In this document: one piece after another, positions 22,813-37,500 of the stretch
How positions within the stretch are numbered: the first letter of the stretch is position 1
Layout of the letters: each line of letters opens with the position of its first letter
Origin: Paramecium octaurelia
Taxonomy: Eukaryota > Ciliophora > Oligohymenophorea > Peniculida > Parameciidae
NCBI GenBank assembly: GCA_905182995.1
Contig: CAJJDP010000119.1
Coordinates: 47,410 to 105,198 of the forward strand
Direction of reading: 5' to 3'
Length of the DNA stretch: 57,789 nt
Program-made: the position numbers and the translations under genes
The notes under the pieces: model-generated
Databases searched by the model: none
Told to the model about the DNA's origin: nothing
The model's input: the letters and a program-made list of their open reading frames with translations, nothing else

Positions 22813-25800
22813 TCTCCGATACCATCATGTTCGTTCTAAGTCTGTCTCAGTCCCTCAGGTATGAGGACAGGCCTAGGGTGCAGTACCTCAAAACATGTCA
22901 ATTATGACATCATCAGCGAAATTTTTAATTAAATTTTTTCTTCTCTTTTATTGAATGTTGTGCTCATGCCTAGTGTTAAGTAAATACATGAACATTTTTG
23001 AGCATAAGGAGAAAAATAATTAGTACCATATTATCCAAAAGTATTTGATGGCTCATGCAAGTTTAATTAGCTGCAACCTCCAAATAACTATGACATAATT
23101 TGGACAAATATACATTTGAAGCTCATGGCCGAAAGGAGTTATTTTGTTTTTTCTATATAATAACATTATGTATGCATTATTAGAACTTTCCATTGATATG
23201 GTCATTCAGCAAATAAAAAATCATAGCTGGATTGATTGGTTGCAATATATCAAATTAAGATAGTTTCTAATTGTATCTCTTAAGGAAACGATTTCCATAA
23301 CGAAATGAAATTTGAAATCATGAAACCAAATAATTAGCACCAATTAGTAAACACTAAATACATTATTAATATTAATTAAAAGAACAACTTTCTGTAATAA
23401 AAACCAATAGATTACCAAGTAAATTGAAATGAGAAACTGCTTTTGAGGAAAGTTTCCAAGAACATTAGGAACAGGATGCACAATAGATGAAATTAGCTTA
23501 CTAATTCAAAGTGCCAACAATTCTATTGATACTGACACTAAAGGAGAATTCTAATATGTAAAATATGTTTTAATTTCAATGTGTTGAAGACAAAAACAAT
23601 TTTTACTGTGGTGAATTAACTAAAATTAGTGACCATTAATATCTATAAACAAAATTTCTGGTGTAGTATAAACAAAGAAAAATTCAGTGGGGATTTATGT
23701 AAGATATGATACAGCGCTTCTATTAAAATCTCCTTTATTTGGATGGCAGACTTTTTAATACGATTGAATATCCACTGCTGATTTAGAATGTATTTAACAG
23801 ATACATGATATTAATATTCCTATTTACACTTGAGAATTTAGTATAACAACTATAATATTTGGAGTTCCAGTATAAATACTGGCTTCTTAAGGATTAAAAC
23901 TTAGTGAGATTCATTAAATCATACACTTACCATGTGTGATATGAGCTGTGTACTTTATAATATTAGTCTGATCATAGCATCACTTTGTCTAAAAGCATAT
24001 CACAATACCTTAAGCAGCAGGCTTTTAAAATATGCACTGTATAAACTAATAATTGCTCAAATTTGTTGTAAATTAGCACTATTTCATACACAATTGCTAG
24101 TAACGTGTGCACTAGCTTATTGAGTCTCAGCAAATTATATCCAACTTATATTTTATTAAAGAACTCTATCTGCTATAATTCCTCGAAATATAGAACGCTG
24201 GTAACCAATTACAAAACGATATAGCATAACTCAGGACTAGCAGAGAGAGATTACTTAGTTAGTCTCAGAATAGCCTCAAAATCGATGTGAAGCTTTTCAT
24301 AAATAAAATTAGGAAAGAATAAGATCATTGATAGCATCAAAAGTTTCAGTACATTACTTACACTATGTATCACATGTTAAATCACCCCCAATTCTTCTCT
24401 GATTTCAAATGGTTTTATTTGGAAATATTTACAAATAAATTATAGCATTATTGTATGATTCATCCATCGGAGAGGCTGGTGGGCATACAATGGAAGTCTA
24501 TATGTATCAAATGTAGTAGGCCAATTATTAGGACATCGATCTATAGGTGATGACAATGATATATATAATTAAATAACTATATGTATTTAAACTTTTATGA
24601 AATTAGTTGAAGTATTGCATAAAGTTACCTTAACCTATATAAGATTATCTCTATTCAAACACTAAGAAGGCAACATTGCTAGTTTGGAAACAGTATCTAA
24701 CCCACTAATCTATACTTAGAAGATAAATATTTAACTATTAGAATAGTCATTGATTGTATATGAGTATGTCTTATGTAATAAGCGCTTCTGATTGTGTCAG
24801 ATAAATATGTATTTCTCTTTGTCTTTCTTTTCACAAGTAAAGCCAACCTTTTTGGAAAGAGTAGCCTGCATGTTGAGACAATTAATAGTATACTCTAACA
24901 AGAGGTTTTATAGGATATATCATGAAAATACTGTCTTTATAAAATGAAGTCATTTAGGAACTTCCTCACTATGCATACAAAGTTTTAAAAGTATTTTCTT
25001 TTTATTTAGTGAATTTTAATTAAAAAGTGGAATGCTCTCTGCATTTAATAAACACAATATCCTCAAGATACAAAACACTAATGCAAAAGAAAAAGTGCTC
25101 AAGTAAATTTGTTACAATCTTGTTGAGGATGAAATTTTTAATTCATAACTGCACACTATAATGATTTAGACATAAAGCAGCCATTAAAATAGGCTTAACA
25201 ATTACTAGTTGCCGCCATACATTTTATGCTTTATAATGTCTTCATTGTTAAGGTAGGTTATTTGTTGTATATGTACATACATAAAGCAATTCATGCTTTT
25301 AATTGCAATTCCACTGGGACCAAGCTACATTTTATGAGTATTTTTAAACCTGTTTGCTCGGCAATGACCTATAATAACAAATAAGATAAACAATTCATCA
25401 AGTATATCTGCATCACTATTTGTTCCATTCAGCACATAGGTTGAGTTGATTTATCATTAAGTATTACAATTCTTATGATGACTAGGCATATTGCGATTTC
25501 AGAATGCCCCTGTAATCTATACTTTAACTGTCATAACATAACACAATTCAGTAATAAAATGAAAGAAAATTAGTAATTTTTAGTATTTTGAATCCATTCC
25601 TACTAGGAACTCTGTTATATCTCTGAGTCAAGATTATAACTACTTTATAGGATGATCCAATACAACATGTGTTTACAAGTCTTGTGTGAACATGAATCAT
25701 CAAGGAATTGTATTATAGCTCCTGATAATCAACATAAACGCATCTTTTAAGAAAACTAAAAACTACCATTTGAATCAACTTATAATCACTTGGTGAATCT

Positions 25801-26479
25801 CTTTCATTCGGATAGTATTAGTTCTTTCTCTTCTAAATGCACAAAAAATTTACTTAGTTACTTAGCAGAGATTTTGAAGACTTGTCGAGATTAAATACAA
25901 ATTTAGAAGTAGTCACACCTATATAGGCAAATATATTTTATATTTCATGTTCGTTAGGTTATTATATTCGAACTGCCTCTATTTAATTGTCTGGAAATGA
26001 TTATATTGGATGAGGCCGTTCATTAAGTAGTGATGTAAGAATTTTATTAATCATATCTTCGGGTGTTTGCTTCAAATTTAACTTAATTGTAATCATTGAA
26101 TTGTTCGTTCTTTTAATAGAAATGTATAACTTTCATCTATCACCTTCTGACTTTGTATCATATACAAGGTTCTTGATATTTGGCAATAACAATAATAGCT
26201 ATGCTTCAATTTAATAACGAAAAGTAAAGTTATATAATTGAAATTCATTTTATAAAATATTATTTAATCCCAGTTCTAAATTGTTTGTTTGTCGATGGTT
26301 ACAAAGCAACTCAAATATTTTCGTTCACTTTTAATTGATATCCTCACAATAATTGTCCAAAGTTGATATATATGTGAAAACCTCCTTTTTCAAAAGGTAT
26401 CCGTGTGGCAAAGGTGTTTGAATTCTAGCAATGCCTTCAATTATTTGCAAAATACTGCATTGTTCTACTTCAGCCATTT

Positions 26480-26680
26480 CATATGCTTGCATCTATTTAT
26501 CACAGCAAGTCAATGATGAAAAGTGTAATACTTAAACATCGGAGGTTTTATGATGGCTCTCTTCCATCATCTAATATACTATTGAAGGAAGTTGAGAACC
26601 TTCCAGCTAAGCAATCTGATGATCATCGCCCAAATATCCTAAGCATCCATTTTTTTGGTCATCTAAATTGAGCATGGTGA
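26480..26680 (-). pseudogene. Possible Cys-rich repeat remnant
   Basis: One minus-strand frame reads SDCLAGRFSTSFNSIL, then DDGREPSQNLRC. The spacing of Cys, Gly and DDG resembles one degenerate CGDG...CDDGN...DGC unit, as at 21720-22200. The resemblance is faint. The plus strand of the same stretch is also open (NILLKEVENLPAKQS), so this is only a pointer. Confidence 0.2.
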
Positions 26681-29127
26681 TTATCATCTCAGCTATTCAT
26701 GATTATAGATTATTTCCTTCTTACCTCCATATTGCTTCACCAGTTTATCATTTATTCTTCAATTATTTGGTTTCCATAAGAAACATTCAATTTATTTTTT
26801 TTCCTAACAACAACTTTTGACTGATTACCCACTTAGATTGCCTTAAGTGTACTACCTATTATAAACAACACCCCTATATTTTTCTCGCTTTCACATCTTC
26901 TGGAGGTTAATATTCATAACTTCTAGTATCCTGTTTTGAGTTAGGTTCTGGAAGTAAAAATAAGAGGGTATTATACTGAAATTGTTACATCTACAAATTA
27001 ATAAATGTTTTGGTCTAGAAGTCAAAGAGATTTGATTCGTTTCCGGAACATGTGTATTGGATGGTTAAATGGTTAGAATGTCAATTCAATGGTGTTGTTC
27101 TTTCCTTTAGCAATTCAATTTTAAGTTTTTTATCTTTTCGTTTTGTATTGCTTCTTAATTACTTATATAATCCTTTTATTAGCAACAGCCAGAGGTCCTT
27201 ATTACAAGCTGCCATCTGTAACCCAAGTCAACTTCATCCCTCCATTTTTCTCTAGACCTTTCCTGTGGACAATGATTTATTTCCTCACCATTTAGACCAA
27301 AATCCTCCAATTCCCTTAGTAAATTCAAGTAAACTCTCCTCTTTATATTTATTTATGACTATTTTTATTACTCAATCTTATAATTCTTATCAGCATCCTT
27401 AAGAATTTTATGTTTTAAATTATTTACTTTAATAAAATTGCTCAATGATACCTTCTTGATTGAGTCGATAATTAATTCCCAATTATTTTCAAAATCGATT
27501 TTACAATTCAGAAGATCCTCTTTAGACATCCCTCATCATCCCCTGATATCAACCTAATATTCGACAAAGGTTGGTCTATCCTCAATATCTCCAATTCCCA
27601 TTTCACATATATTTACAATAAAACTCTGCAATATAAATAATCACCATAAGCAGATTTTTTTAACATCGGAAGAGCAATCTTCAGAATTAGTAACATTTCA
27701 AATTTCAAAAACAAATTTGAAGCATCCATATTCCATGAAAATTAAGCAGCCTTTGATAATCATTAAGGATGGGACTTCAAGTTTGGCGTTATTCATTTAT
27801 CTTCTAAAAATCCTTATCTTCTCCATTGCATCTAAGTCCTGAAATTATTACCGGATTTTCGATCAGTTGGGCCTTCAAGAGGTTCGAAGTTAATCTTAAT
27901 CTAGATATGCATAGACATTTAGCTCAGTTCAGCCGATCCAGTATATGTTGCCTTCAAAGATTTAGCATTTTTTAATGCTTTTCCTATTTGATCCCTGTGG
28001 TTAAAACTTCTCATTTCCAAAATAAATTACTAACTTACAGGTTATTCATTTGTTAACTATCTCATGCTTAATTTATGCTAGAGATTGCTGTCCAATTAAT
28101 TATTACCACTATGATTTTTGGTACAAATGCAGAAAATTTTAATTTTGTATAGCTGCATCAGGTATTTATTTCTAGAGATTTTTATTTAATCTTTGATGAC
28201 TTATGAGAGCCTTGAGTATGTTCACTCCATGTAAATGATGTTACTGGTTTTGCGTTTATATAATTTCATATAGATATGGTTTATTTATGTTTACATTCAA
28301 TATGAGCTACTTCCTAAAATGGATTTCCAAAATAATGTTACTAATTTGCTTCTTCTCAATCTAGAAATCTTTGAATAGAACTGATAAACAAAGTTGGGTA
28401 TACTCTTGAACTTTTGTTGCGAAAAAATTTAGACACAAATCTAGCGCTTGAGCCCTGATTAGAAAAGCAACCATTTATTAATTATTACCTCATCGTCGTA
28501 CTGTAACAATTTTTCATCTATTTGCAAGACATGCTATTGGTTTGTGATGTATTGATTAGGAGTTCTGTTCTTGATGTGGATAAAATAAACATGGAGCATC
28601 AGTTCTGTTGGAGTTGATGTTCATATTATAACTTTACATTTTCATCTGCACTAAATTTTCTTTTCAAATAGGCCTTAGTTATAATCCCTTTGTGGTATTA
28701 ATTTTCATATTCTTGGTAAGCTAGCTCTTGAGTACTATTTATAAACCTCCATAGATTTAGCTGGCTGTTTACAGATTGATACCTCAAGTCACCTTTAAGG
28801 ACTTGATATTCTTTTTGCACGTAGTGAAAATCGGAGATTAGTTAACCCATGAACCACCTTATGGGCAAAATAGGTCTTATAAATGTTCTTCTTTTTTACC
28901 TTATTGTTAAGCTTTTTCTATATGTTTCATAAACTATTGCAGAAGATACATAGCCTTGCGAGTCGTCGTAAACATCCTTAGCATTGTAGATTTTTATAAT
29001 ATAGCACCAATGTTTTTTCAAGAATAGTTTTGATTAAAATTCTGTAACTGTTTTGTTGGTTTGTGTCTACTTATGATGCTATTAAAGCAGCATTCCAAAA
29101 AAAATAAAGTTTGTTACAGTATATTCC

Positions 29128-29355
29128 TTCACCTGCACAGATACGATAAATTTTTGGTCTTGTGTCTTGAGTGTTAAGTTAGGAGTTAAGATTTCAGCTT
29201 CTACACCCAATATCAATGTTGTGCATGTCTCTAACAACTGCGTTATTGCTTTCCGAAATGTCTCCTATATTTAAAGAAAGAATTTAATGCTTGAGAAACT
29301 TCATTTTTCAATTAGATCTTGTGCCATCGAATGTAAATTAACTTGTCTTGCTTGT
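29128..29355 (+). pseudogene. Cys-rich (furin-like) remnant
   Basis: One uninterrupted frame contains FTCTDTINFWSCVL, then NNCVIAFRNVSYIQ, then RSCAIECKLTCLACKYQWW. The Cys spacing (C-x3-C-x3-C-x2-C) and the surrounding residues resemble furin-like or growth-factor-receptor cysteine repeats. No start or end was found. Probably a fragment of a secreted or surface protein gene. Confidence 0.4.
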
Positions 29356-31480
29356 AAGTATTAATGGTGGCAATAACCCAATATTGTTATTTGTCATTCT
29401 TTCATCTTGTAAAGGCACTGATTTTTTTGTACCATCTTTACTTAAATGTTTTTTTTTCGGTAAAATGCTTTGCTTATTCTTGTACTACAAGTTATCATTT
29501 GACTAGCAACCGAAAAATTGAATTTTTTATTTAAAAACAAAAAAAATGCACAAAACGAATTGGCAGCAATACTTGGGCGAAATAATTATTTTAATTCATT
29601 CCTAGTTATGATATATGATTGCTGCACTAGCACTTGTGTAATAGATTGGTAGTAAATTAGAACGACTAGGAGGGCTTTATGATAGGCATAACCCAAACCT
29701 GCAAAAGGATGAGGTGCATATTCTAATGCTTAAACTAATGAGCATTGTCATATTTCCTTGAATTTTACAACTAACTTTGCTCGAATAATAATAAAAGTCA
29801 CAGTTATAATTAATACCACCATGCAAAGATAAGTTGGATGCAGTAATATTTATATCAAGATATCATAAATGCTTTCTCATTTGATGAGATGTTCAAAGCA
29901 CTTGACATCCTTGATCTCATTCAAAAGTAAATGATCTATATGTGCTCCTTAACTAAGAATAAAACATATTATTCTCTCGAAAGTTTTTTATTAAAAGCTT
30001 TGCTATTACCTCCCGAATGCTTCTACTCTCACATCTAATTCATGGATGGCTGTTGAAAATATGTAGCATTCATATATTAAATTGTTTATTGTTTTGTGGA
30101 ATTAACAAAGGTGTCTACCATAGTTTAAAATAATTTAATCAAATTGACACATGCATAAATGCTCATATTGTTACAGTGAATCAGCTGTTATCCCAATACA
30201 TTTGAAAGTGCATGTTATAAGTATAGGCTTTGTAAATGGAACAAAAAACTTAACTTTTGTATATCGTTTTTACTTAATATCATCAACAGCTATATACTTG
30301 ATCATCAAAATATTTTTAAGCAACACCATAATGAAATCTGCAACATACAATAGATTTGAAATTTTTATAATGTTAACGCAATTATGATAGCACTTAATAA
30401 GATACATATGTCATGTTTTTATTGAAATTATAACTCTGTCTTAGAACTCCAATTTGCAAACCGATGATTGAGATCCTTGCAGATTTGCCGTCTAATGCTC
30501 TTGTCTTAAGAGTAGAGCTTCTTCATTTGTCAAAACCCATATTCTATCTAGCATTTTATTACATTTCGCAGATTATAAGACTTTCTCCACTTCATTGGAT
30601 ATTACTGTTACTCATCTTCATTAGATCTTAATGATCAAGGTTTTACATTAGGACAATTTGCAAAAAATGGTATAGGGTATGCAATATCCATTATTAATTA
30701 CATCTGAATTGAGGATCAATACGTAAATTTTTAAAACCAAAAATATCAAAGAAGTATAAAATTCAACAGGATATGCTCCATGTCAATACGCTAAACTATG
30801 TAATCCAAAATGTTTCTTTTGAAATACAATTTGCATTTCAAGCAAAACATCAGATCATCAGGTAGTCTTGATACATCTCAAGATTAAGGAAGTTTGTGAT
30901 GAAGAATTTCGAAGATGTGCAGATTTAAAGTTGTTGTAATCAAACCACTATCCAATGTATTTAACGAATAAGGCTTGATAGTAACTACTAAATTAATCAA
31001 TTTTACCAAATTTAGTTCGAGTGTCTAAATTTACTTAAATTTCCAAGTATTAGCTAACTGATAGAAATTACACCTCGTTTACTTATTTCGATTACATTAA
31101 TGTCTCGCCCTCCTAAATCTGGTATTGGAGCATAAATTCAAAAATTGTAAATCATATTAAAATTATTTTTACATCTAGCACTGGTGATATCAACGATGCA
31201 ATATATAGAAATTCTAGAGATAGCACTCATTTATAGAAACACCAAATTATGCTCCAAAAAAATGTAGTAATTTTAGCAGAGGAAATATAAGGTGTTAGGA
31301 CTTAAATTATAATTTAATCATAACATAATATGAAGAAACAATCAGAGCACTGTTAAAAAAAAAAGAAGAATGGAGAGCATTTAAAATAGCTACTATGCTA
31401 TTCAGAAACAGTAAGGCTGAGTTAAACATAAATTGAACATCTAATTGTTATTAATTCAAGTAGTAAGGGTAGGCTGAGCA

Positions 31481-31579
31481 TGCACAGAATGTAATATTGA
31501 AAGAACATGTGGAGTGTCATCATTTACATTGACATGCAAAAATTGCCATTGATTGACGGTTTAAGCAAGATGCATGAAA
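31481..31579 (+). pseudogene. Furin-like Cys-rich repeat remnant
   Basis: The frame reads CTECNIERTCGVSSFTLTC, KNCH, a TGA at 31550, and then LTVQARCMKY. The spacing C-x2-C-x5-C-x8-C-x2-C is that of a furin-like repeat, a motif found in long tandem arrays in Paramecium cysteine-rich proteins. The TGA shows it is no longer coding as it stands. The frame stays open for another 560 bases but without clear motifs. Confidence 0.5.
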
Positions 31580-34500
31580 TATTAATAAGTTACACAAGGA
31601 GTTTTTACATTTGTCAAATGGCAGATCTTTGCAAGTCACCTGTTACAGGCACCAGCTAAAGCAGCAAAACAGTAGATTGAATGTCTTGGCAATGTTGAAA
31701 TTTCAGCGGAATAAAACTTTTTTAATTAGAGACTGAAAAGCAAGTATTTTGTAAAAACAATAACCAATACACTTCAAATTAGAGACTCACTGAGGAAAAG
31801 AATCATAAAAGGTATGTACTGTGTTAGAAGGTAATAAAAGTTTGATGTAATATTGCAATACATAATTTGCACTTAAAAAATTTTAGAATCATACATCGAT
31901 TGCTCATTTACTAGAAATGTTATGTTATTATTTCAGCTGGGGTTGAAAATTATTTACTTTGATAGAGAGGATTTCCAAAAACCAGCAATTTATATATATA
32001 TTAATTTACTTTATGGAAAACATACTTTAGATTATGGATAAAACATGAGACTCAAAATAAATTAACAAAGAACCAACATTCATCCTCAAGAAATCTCTAA
32101 AAAATAGATTACAAATCGATGAAAATTACATTACATACATAATATTAAATTAATTGAGTTGTCCAACACTAATTTAAAGGAAATGTTTTATATAAAGATG
32201 TTAAGAGGCAACTATAACTAAATCCTCATCTTTAGAGTTTGATTTGTACTACATATATCTGGAAATTAAATTAAATGACTAGAACAATTTGTATAATGCA
32301 CGTGATGCATTTACAAACTAAGAGCATTAGTTAACCTAATAATTCAAAATTTTATGATGGTATACAACAGAATTAGTGAACGCTTTTATCATATAAAAGA
32401 TAATGGATGCATAGCAATTTGATGGACAGTTTCGTCAACAAACACACAATTTTAGAATTCAACTTCTCATTCATAGTTGAAAAAGATTAGACATACAATT
32501 TGATTTATATGTAGGAAACTGGGATCCAAGAAATATATAATCGCAAAATGTCCCCAACAATAAATTGAACACTAACCTTGTAAATATCAAAGTTTCCAAA
32601 GTCTCAAAGTTAGCACATCACTAACAAAACAGATCAAGAATTGATAATTTATCTCCTCCAGCATTGCCAGAAGAATATAAAATTCATATGATTAGAATAA
32701 CAAGACACACTTATGAAATTTCTAATACAGACAAAACTAAAGTGATATATGGTTTGTTAATAAGTATAGAAATATATAGATTAATTTACTAGAACTATTA
32801 CCAGTTTTGTATATACCTTCAGTATGTAGAAGTAATTTTATAGCTGCTATATGTAATGAAGCCAAGGAGTATTGTTGTAGAAACTACATAAATTGATCTA
32901 AAATGAGCGCAAGGTATCAATAATGTTTGCTGATAAAGCAAAGCATCTGTAGAAGAAAGGCGATAACATTACGCCATGTTTTATGATTTTAGATGGTTCC
33001 ATGTGTTAAAATCAGTTGAGTCAACAAGATATCAGACTCTCATATGTATTTGTTCATAATCTACTACTTGTTTACCATGGTTAATGAAACAATTTTCACA
33101 AAACACTTTAATGTTAGACAAATAGATATCTCAATTATGTGTGTTATTTGATTCTACAACACACTGAACTGTGTAACGCGATCCATTTATTTGAGCATAT
33201 GTCATGTATAAGTAGGGGTGTATTTGACCCTGAAGAACTACTAAAAATTTCTCATCTCGTTTCTTAGGAGAAGTCTCGATAATGGACAGTGGTAATATGG
33301 TGTTAAGCATTACTCTATGTTAAGTACGTTTCAATCTTCTAGATCAATATCATCAACACTAGACTAACAAGTCTTTAAACCAAGATCAAGTAAATATGTA
33401 TAGGAATAAAGGAATAATTATTAATAGTTTTAATACTCAATCCAAAATTTAAATGTATATAATGACGACCCTTAGTGCTGATGTCAAATTTATATATGTC
33501 AATGTGGTGAAAGATCGAAAATATCAAAAGAATCCAACACATGAAGCTACGTTTTCGAAGTGTTACATAATGTTCAATTGCAAAGGCAAATTGTGAAGAT
33601 AATTTTGAAAACAAACAGTACCTGATGTAAACAGTTGCAAGTGTGCTCATTAACATAGTTTTGATGAAAGATATTAAATATGATGGAGAGATGAAATATG
33701 AGTAGATATTGCTACTTATCAAAATACTTTTAAGATCATCCAATATATGAATTTAAAGTTGATGATTTGATGCGTATAAACATAACTTATAGAGTTATGG
33801 TGTTGGAATAAAGCAAGATAAGGGTCAGCTGAGAGATAATTAGGTAGAGAGGTAGACATCATCAATCACAGTAAGAAAAAAGAAATTGACCCTCACTTAC
33901 GATAATATCACGCATGTGCATTTAACTGAAAGTGTAAATTATGATTTCTGCAAAATCAATTGCAATTGCAGGAATATTTTTCTACCACTTGAATGAGTTT
34001 ACAGAAAAGTGAGTATTAATTAATTAATTAATTCTAATAAAATTATTAATATGGATCCTTTAAGAATTTTAGAGCTAATTTAGGTATGCCGATGTTTTAA
34101 GAGTTCAAGTTGTAAATTGACAACAATCTTATTTCAAACTATAAAATAAAGGATAATACTTACAAGTTTTGGTGGGACAAGTAAAGATATTAATTTGAAG
34201 ATAATTACACAAAGACATGATGAAAAATTTATTACATAATATAATACGGTTGCAATATGTTGAGCTATTGTTTCATCAAGTAATACAAGCAAGCGTACTA
34301 CATTCTGGCATTACTATTGTCAAGATAGTAGCAGAATTGGTAGTAACTATTACAACTATAATTCAACAGCCAGTTTTAAGATGATAACTTTGAGATCTTT
34401 AAAGCAATTTGGTTAGATTTATGACAATCTATGAGTATGAGGTGAGATTGCTGAAGTCTCTTAACAGCAGACAGTGCCATAGGGTATTAAATGCTAATCC

Positions 34501-37500
34501 CTAAAAATATTTGAGATAAATCGCTAACCCAGCTATTTTGGCCTGAGAACCATTCGTAAAATTAGGTTCAATAGAAGAAAGTTACAAACAAGTTCTTCTC
34601 TATCAACCATGAAATAATAAGGTATGATGGTTGTTAAACCCATGTTTTAGAGGTTTAAAGCTAAATGACAATAATATTTATTTAAGTGTGTATTAGAATT
34701 GCATTACAGTTAGTTTCATCCATTGAATAAAATGCCAATTAATGTTAATTTGTATAGTACAATCTTTGGAAGGGGATAAGATTTATAACAAATATCTAAG
34801 TATTAGTTAAAATTTATATTGAAGAAAATGGTTACTATTGTGTAGAAATCTAAATTTCTTAACTTTGTAAGCATGCACAACCAGTTCATTATAAGAGAAT
34901 GGTCCAATTTCTTCTGCGTTTACAAATTTAATTTATTGCTCAGAATTTGTAAGATTCGCCTTTCACAACCTAAATAATTGAATTTATAAATATTAATGTT
35001 TATTGAAAATCTTTTGGCGGAGTACAACTATAAAGCTGCTGGTTACATTTTATATTGGTACTTTTAAAGTATGGCAATGGACTGGAGGAAATAGCTCGAT
35101 ATAGACATAAAGGAATTGTACAATCGAATTTTAGTATTCGGATCCATCATATGAATATGCTGTCATCAAAACTGGCTATATCTAGCTCATTAATATATTT
35201 TACATAAGTAGGATACATATTAGGGTTATTATCTAACATAATATGAAGAACTATTAGCTTATAGATTACACAAATGATATCACCACTAAACTTTAGTAAG
35301 TGAAAGCTTAAAGTAATCATTTAAATGAAGGAGTTTAATATTGGTATCATTGATAGGTGGTATTGAAGGAGAAATGGTTGTAAAGTTAGGCAAATGCTTA
35401 AACCTGCCCAGAAAGGTTGGAGCTAATGTATAAAAGTTTTACAATATAGAGTATTGTGTATAATCTCTACCATCAAAATAAAAATCACATATTAGGGGCT
35501 TAGCCATCTAATATGATTTACGTTCTCTACCATCAAAGGTACAGTTATTAATTCAATGCACTTGGTGACAAAATAAGATGAATATCTACTGGAGTTTTGG
35601 ATGCATCAGACCCCTATCCACAAAAGCATTCTGTAAAATTTTCTTGATAGTAGATTTAAATGAGATACCATCATTTCCTTTTGAAATTCCTTAACAATAT
35701 AATTTTTATCAACGAATATATTCAATATTATTTAGGCATTCCACCAGTTTAAAGGTTTATGAAAGATACCAATTTTCTTACATCTTAAATTTTTATAATC
35801 CTAGCAACTTGGTATGTGAAACAAATTTACCTTTTGGCGCTCTGTAAACAAGCTTTCTATTTATAATAATATATTTGGAATTGCGAAAATAAGTATTGGA
35901 ATTCTAAATCTGGAATTTAAATCAAAATTCCAAATTGATAGCTTCATAACACATTATTACTAATTGCTTTATATGATTTCCATAATTGTTTTGTGCATTA
36001 AGGGATACAAATATTTTTAGAATTATTTCGTTTCATTAAGGTGACATTCACTTTAATTATAACTATTGTATCTTATTTAACTAAAACCGATTAATCATAA
36101 TTTGAAATTTTGTTATTATGAAGCTCTTAAAAGTCACTTTTAGTCATGTTATATGTTTTATAGATTTTAATGTGTATTTCTCGAGAACTAACATTATTAT
36201 AGTTTTTCTTTTACTTTAATTGTAAGGACATTAAAATCTGATGCATGTAACAATTAAATAAGAAGTGTACTGGAAACGTAACATTCTACAATACGTGCTT
36301 TTGCCTTACTTTTTTGTAAAAATTTTATCCAGAATATAACATAAATAATTCCTTAATTTTTATTGGCCTCCTCTTTAATGTTCTAAAAGGGTCTAACAAG
36401 ACTAGTTGCTTTTGCCTTCTATTCAATATTCTTAATCCAATAACAAACATCGTTTCTTTAATATCTGCACATTTAGGACAAGTCCATATATTAGTTTGCA
36501 TTTAGAGAGGATAGAAATATTGAAAATATTATGTTGTTACTTTCATTTAAATTTACATCACTTTAAAGAAAAAGAATTACAACTGCATGCTTGACTTGTG
36601 CTACATGAATTACTATTTCAAAATGTGTCTGAATATACGTGCCTCCACAATCCTTGTTATTAGTCTTAATATTCGTCTTTCATCACTTGACGATATAATT
36701 ACTTTTGCATTCTGATGCTTGATAAGTTTTAAAGTAATTAAAGTAAAACTAATTGAATTAGGAAGTATAATAATAATGTTTTATTCATTCATTAATTGTA
36801 GCCTTCGATCGAGTTTAAAAGGTGAATTCATCAATTGATTACGTATCCATGATCGAAGAAAAACAGAAATAACATTGAGTATCACTTTCACAAATAGTAT
36901 TGTACATATTTTTATCTTATGTAAATAACGGAAGTAGTTTGGTTCCCTAATATGTGAAATACTTCGAATCTTACATCAACTGTAGTTTTTTAAACTTGTT
37001 CAAAAAGTGACTTAATATTTAGCTAGATGGCTTAGAATAATAAGTCCAATACTTTTAACATTAGGCTGGCAAACATTGAAAGAGTTTACAATCTCACAAG
37101 TTGACCAAGCGCTTTGATCATGCCATCTATGCAAGATGATGCAGAATGCTAACAAGTAGTGCTAAACACTCTTAAACATAGCACAAAAAATCATCGTTTA
37201 CATTAATTAAGAATGGTGATATATTTAAAAAGAGAGTTTACTTTGAACTGTAAAAAGAAAGAGTGGCGAACAAGATGTGTTCTTACATTCACTAGGATCA
37301 AAGTTAAACTGTTTCCATATGTTAGTTCATTTGCTGATATTTTGTGCTTAGATGAAATGCTCAATGATCTACATTAAAAAGGGAGAATTATTTAAGTGAG
37401 CAATACAAAAAGGTTTCTAACTGCTTGTAGAGATTATTTAAAAATATTAATATTGAGATAAGAATCAGTGTAGATGTATGCAAGCTATGTTGAAAATTTC

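Noticed and set aside
25590..36480. Ciliate-code open frames of about 180-215 codons at 25590-26170 plus, 31553-32116 plus and 36480-35945 minus
   Set aside because: With TGA as the only stop, runs of this length are expected by chance in 15 kb over six frames. No family motif was seen.
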